Notes under the pieces: model-generated | Seen by the model: the letters and a program-made list of their open reading frames with translations, nothing else | What the model was told of the DNA's origin: nothing | The model's database searches: none | Shown here: positions 62,367 through 64,000 of the stretch, piece after piece | Numbering within the stretch: the stretch's first letter is position 1 | Layout: the number at the start of each line of letters is the position of its first letter | Source: Sulfuriflexus mobilis | GTDB taxonomy: Bacteria > Pseudomonadota > Gammaproteobacteria > AKS1 | Length of the DNA: 64,000 nucleotides | Reading direction: 5' to 3' | NCBI RefSeq assembly: GCF_003967195.1 | Contig: NZ_AP018725.1 | Coordinates: 1,736,001-1,800,000, forward strand | Program-made: the position numbers and the translations under genes

Positions 62367-62993
62367 TTAGAGACTTTGTGAACTATTTTGTTTATCCAGA
62401 CGCAACACGTCCGGAACGATGACCTTTGCAGGGTCTACCTTTGATATTAGGTGTTCATAACTAATTTTTGTCGCATTCAAATCAGTTATCAGGTATCCAT
62501 CATGTTCTGGCAACATAGCAAGGTCGTGATAAACATCGTTGTTAATAAATCGAACATGCTCAGTATGTGGGTCATACAAAGCCACAATATCAATCCCACT
62601 ATCATAGGAGCGAAGAATGGCTATTTCAGCCAAATCCGAAAGGCCACACAAAACTATCCTGTTCCAACCGTTCTCCTTACATTGAACGTATGCATTGCGG
62701 CATGACTCACCCGCTTCTCGATAAAAAGAAAATGAGTTTTTCAAATACCAGGCCGTTAAACGTCCCTTTTCGGAGAGACCCTTTGGTGTCAGGTAATACA
62801 AGTATCGATTCGCTGGTGCATCACTGATCTTTATAAGCCCCTTGCGTACACAGCGTTTTAAATAAGAATTGGCAAGACCCAGTGCAACACCGAGTTCCCG
62901 TGCCAGATGACGCTGACTGATATCACTCTTGCGGCCTATCGCATCAAGCACACTTAGTGTAATTTCTTCTTCTTTAAATTCTTTATTATTCAT
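62367..62993 (-). CDS. Winged-helix regulator with a Rossmann-like C-terminal domain
   Basis: A 208-residue protein. Residues 10-75 or so form a winged helix: LSVLDAIGRKSDISQRHLARELGVALGLANSYLKRCVRKGLIKI followed by the wing RYLYYLTPKGLSEKG. Residues 115-200 look like a small Rossmann or CoA-binding-like domain (RIVLCGLSDLAEIAILRSYDSGIDIVALYDP). MarR-like winged-helix proteins often sit at the start of O-antigen and exopolysaccharide operons. The C-terminal part may sense a nucleotide or sugar nucleotide; this is inference. It is located between rfaH and the ops element and is probably co-transcribed with rfaH. Confidence 0.85.
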   Translation of the reverse strand: MNNKEFKEEEITLSVLDAIGRKSDISQRHLARELGVALGLANSYLKRCVRKGLIKISDAPANRYLYYLTPKGLSEKGRLTAWYLKNSFSFYREAGESCRNAYVQCKENGWNRIVLCGLSDLAEIAILRSYDSGIDIVALYDPHTEHVRFINNDVYHDLAMLPEHDGYLITDLNATKISYEHLISKVDPAKVIVPDVLRLDKQNSSQSL

Positions 62994-63014
62994 AGGAGAT
63001 TATTGAGATAATAG

Positions 63015-63533
63015 TTAACTAACTACCTCAATTGCCTCCATATCTATTTGTACACGTGTCGTCTTACCCATTAACTCAAGCAGTAACATCACACGTTGCT
63101 CACCTGTCCTGGCAACAAATACGCCCTCAAGACCCGCCATTGGCCCATCCAGTACCCGTACGTTGACACCCTTGCTGATTTCATCTTTAACATGCTGCAA
63201 ACCATCCGGGTTTTCACGACTACGGATCGCCTCGATGATTTCTTCGCTGATTGGCGTCGGCATTTGGCCGAAACGTACCAATGTTGAGACGCCTAGGGTT
63301 GAGCGAATGGGCGCCCAGTTGTCATGGCTCTGATCAAGGTGAATAAACAGGTAGCGGGGAAAAAATGGCTCATTGACATGGCGACGACGGCCATTTCGAC
63401 GTTTTACATTCATTATCATGGGGAGATAGGTGACATAGCCCTGCTGCTCAAGCTGCTGTTGAGCCACAGTCTCCTGTTTAGGCTTGGTATAGACAAGATA
63501 CCATGACCTACTATTTGCTTTTATTTCAGTCAT
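63015..63533 (-). CDS. rfaH: RfaH-type transcription antiterminator (NusG paralogue)
   Basis: A 172-residue protein with the NusG-like N-domain (SWYLVYTKPKQETVAQQQLEQQGYVTYLPMI, FFPRYLFIHLDQSHDNWAPIRSTLGVSTLVRFG) and a C-terminal KOW-type domain (GVNVRVLDGPMAGLEGVFVARTGEQRVMLLLELMG). RfaH proteins bind RNA polymerase at ops sites and allow it to run through long glycan operons while recruiting ribosomes. An exact ops core lies 0.7 kb downstream, ahead of the second locus. Starting with MTEIKANSRS, the length is close to other RfaH proteins. Confidence 0.95.
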   Translation of the reverse strand: MTEIKANSRSWYLVYTKPKQETVAQQQLEQQGYVTYLPMIMNVKRRNGRRRHVNEPFFPRYLFIHLDQSHDNWAPIRSTLGVSTLVRFGQMPTPISEEIIEAIRSRENPDGLQHVKDEISKGVNVRVLDGPMAGLEGVFVARTGEQRVMLLLELMGKTTRVQIDMEAIEVVS

Positions 63534-63738
63534 TTATAATATTTACGGTCAAATAGCCGATTATCTCTGATCATGGCGTTCATTCTATGAACATAGTCGA
63601 GATTTAAACAAAATTTAACTGAAAAAACAAGGGAATAGATTGAGAAACAAATACTTATACTATCCAATAATCACTGCGAATATTATGGTTTATTCGTCGC
63701 CGTGATAAACGGAACGAAGTCCGGAAGAAAAACTCTAT
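63534..63738. other. Intergenic region between cysC and rfaH
   Basis: About 205 nt, AT-rich. On the minus strand TTATCAC...CGAATA and TATTCG...GTGATTA form an imperfect inverted repeat (63667-63708) that could be the end of the cysC transcript. A possible promoter TTGTTT with TAGAAT at about 18-nt spacing lies closer to rfaH. Neither is strong. Confidence 0.35.
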
Positions 63739-64000
63739 TTATAACCAAACGCCGCGTGCTTTAAGACATGCAATAATCGTCTCTGCACAGTCATCAAGCG
63801 AAAGACTGCCGCTCGTATCCACAACAATTTCTGCCGACCTGGGGACATCATAAGGAGCGGAAATGCCAGTAAACTCCTTGATTTCACCGGCCCTCGCCCT
63901 TTTATACAGGCCCTTCACATCACGTTCTTCACAAACCTCTATGGGGCAATCACAATAGATCTCGATAAAATCATCACCGACCAGGTCCCTGACCTTCTGC
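63739..64000 (-). CDS. cysC: Adenylylsulfate kinase, C-terminal part
   Basis: The last 87 codons of an APS kinase, running off the right edge. [43 protein letters not shown] contains the conserved [12 protein letters not shown] motif and the APS-binding FTG...PYD loop, followed by [22 protein letters not shown]. The enzyme makes PAPS from APS and ATP. Whether it is fused to a CysN-like domain, as in many gammaproteobacteria, cannot be seen here. Its relation to the glycan loci is unclear; PAPS could serve a sulfotransferase, but none is visible in the window. Confidence 0.93.
   Translation of the reverse strand, partial: QKVRDLVGDDFIEIYCDCPIEVCEERDVKGLYKRARAGEIKEFTGISAPYDVPRSAEIVVDTSGSLSLDDCAETIIACLKARGVWL

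Overview
The window looks like chromosomal DNA of a gammaproteobacterium. The evidence is the thrS-infC-rpmI-rplT-pheS order with a non-AUG infC start, a RfaH-type NusG paralogue with a matching ops element, uvrB divergent from a class I aminotransferase, CCA-encoding tRNA genes, and REP-like dispersed repeats. I cannot name the species. Housekeeping genes are GC-rich. The surface-glycan genes are visibly more AT-rich, most of all at about 7.1-23.6 kb, which suggests mosaic acquisition.

Layout. (1) 1-3.6 kb, minus strand: translation genes (start of pheS, rplT, rpmI, infC, thrS), a cluster of small hairpins, and tRNA-Val. (2) 3.8-37.8 kb, almost all minus strand: a large polysaccharide locus. 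It makes GDP-L-fucose (gmd, fcl, manC), dTDP-L-rhamnose (rmlBACD), dTDP-Fuc3NAc (fdtA, fdtB and an FdtC-like acyltransferase) and probably dTDP-Fuc4N (a WecE-like aminotransferase). It exports through a Wzm/Wzt ABC transporter. It also holds an unusual block that joins a KdsC-like phosphatase, an orphan GatZ-type aldolase homologue, a cupin and a nucleotidyltransferase-kinase fusion, followed by a methyltransferase and a carbamoyltransferase. Three AT-rich plus-strand genes (radical SAM, TPR-GT61, WbqC-like) interrupt the locus at 7.5-11.0 kb. (3) 37.9-42.0 kb: uvrB, an aspartate aminotransferase-like gene, a FimT/GspH-like pseudopilin and tRNA-Asn. (4) 42.1-62.3 kb, minus strand: a second polysaccharide locus. 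It contains a CDP-glucose-derived branched amino-sugar pathway, a UDP-HexNAc dehydrogenase, an alpha-1,2-fucosyltransferase, a Wzx flippase, a WecA/WbpL-like initiating transferase and a CapD/WbpM-type dehydratase. (5) 62.3-64 kb: an ops element, a winged-helix regulator fused to a Rossmann-like domain, RfaH, and the end of cysC.

How the genes work together. The second locus is probably transcribed leftward from the ops element at 62.3 kb, with RfaH encoded just upstream. It supplies lipid-linked initiation and a Wzx flippase, but no Wzy polymerase, Wzz or ligase is visible. The first locus has its own ABC exporter but no initiating transferase, so it may share the WbpL-like enzyme or use one outside the window. 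Many genes overlap by 1, 4 or 8 bases (TGATG, ATGA, ATGNNTGA), consistent with coupled translation in long operons.

The features most worth following are the orphan GatZ/KdsC/nucleotidyltransferase-kinase block, the CDP-sugar block, the REP-like repeat read in frame inside rmlB, the pure EESGNN repeat protein coupled to the carbamoyltransferase, and the hairpin array between tRNA-Val and thrS.
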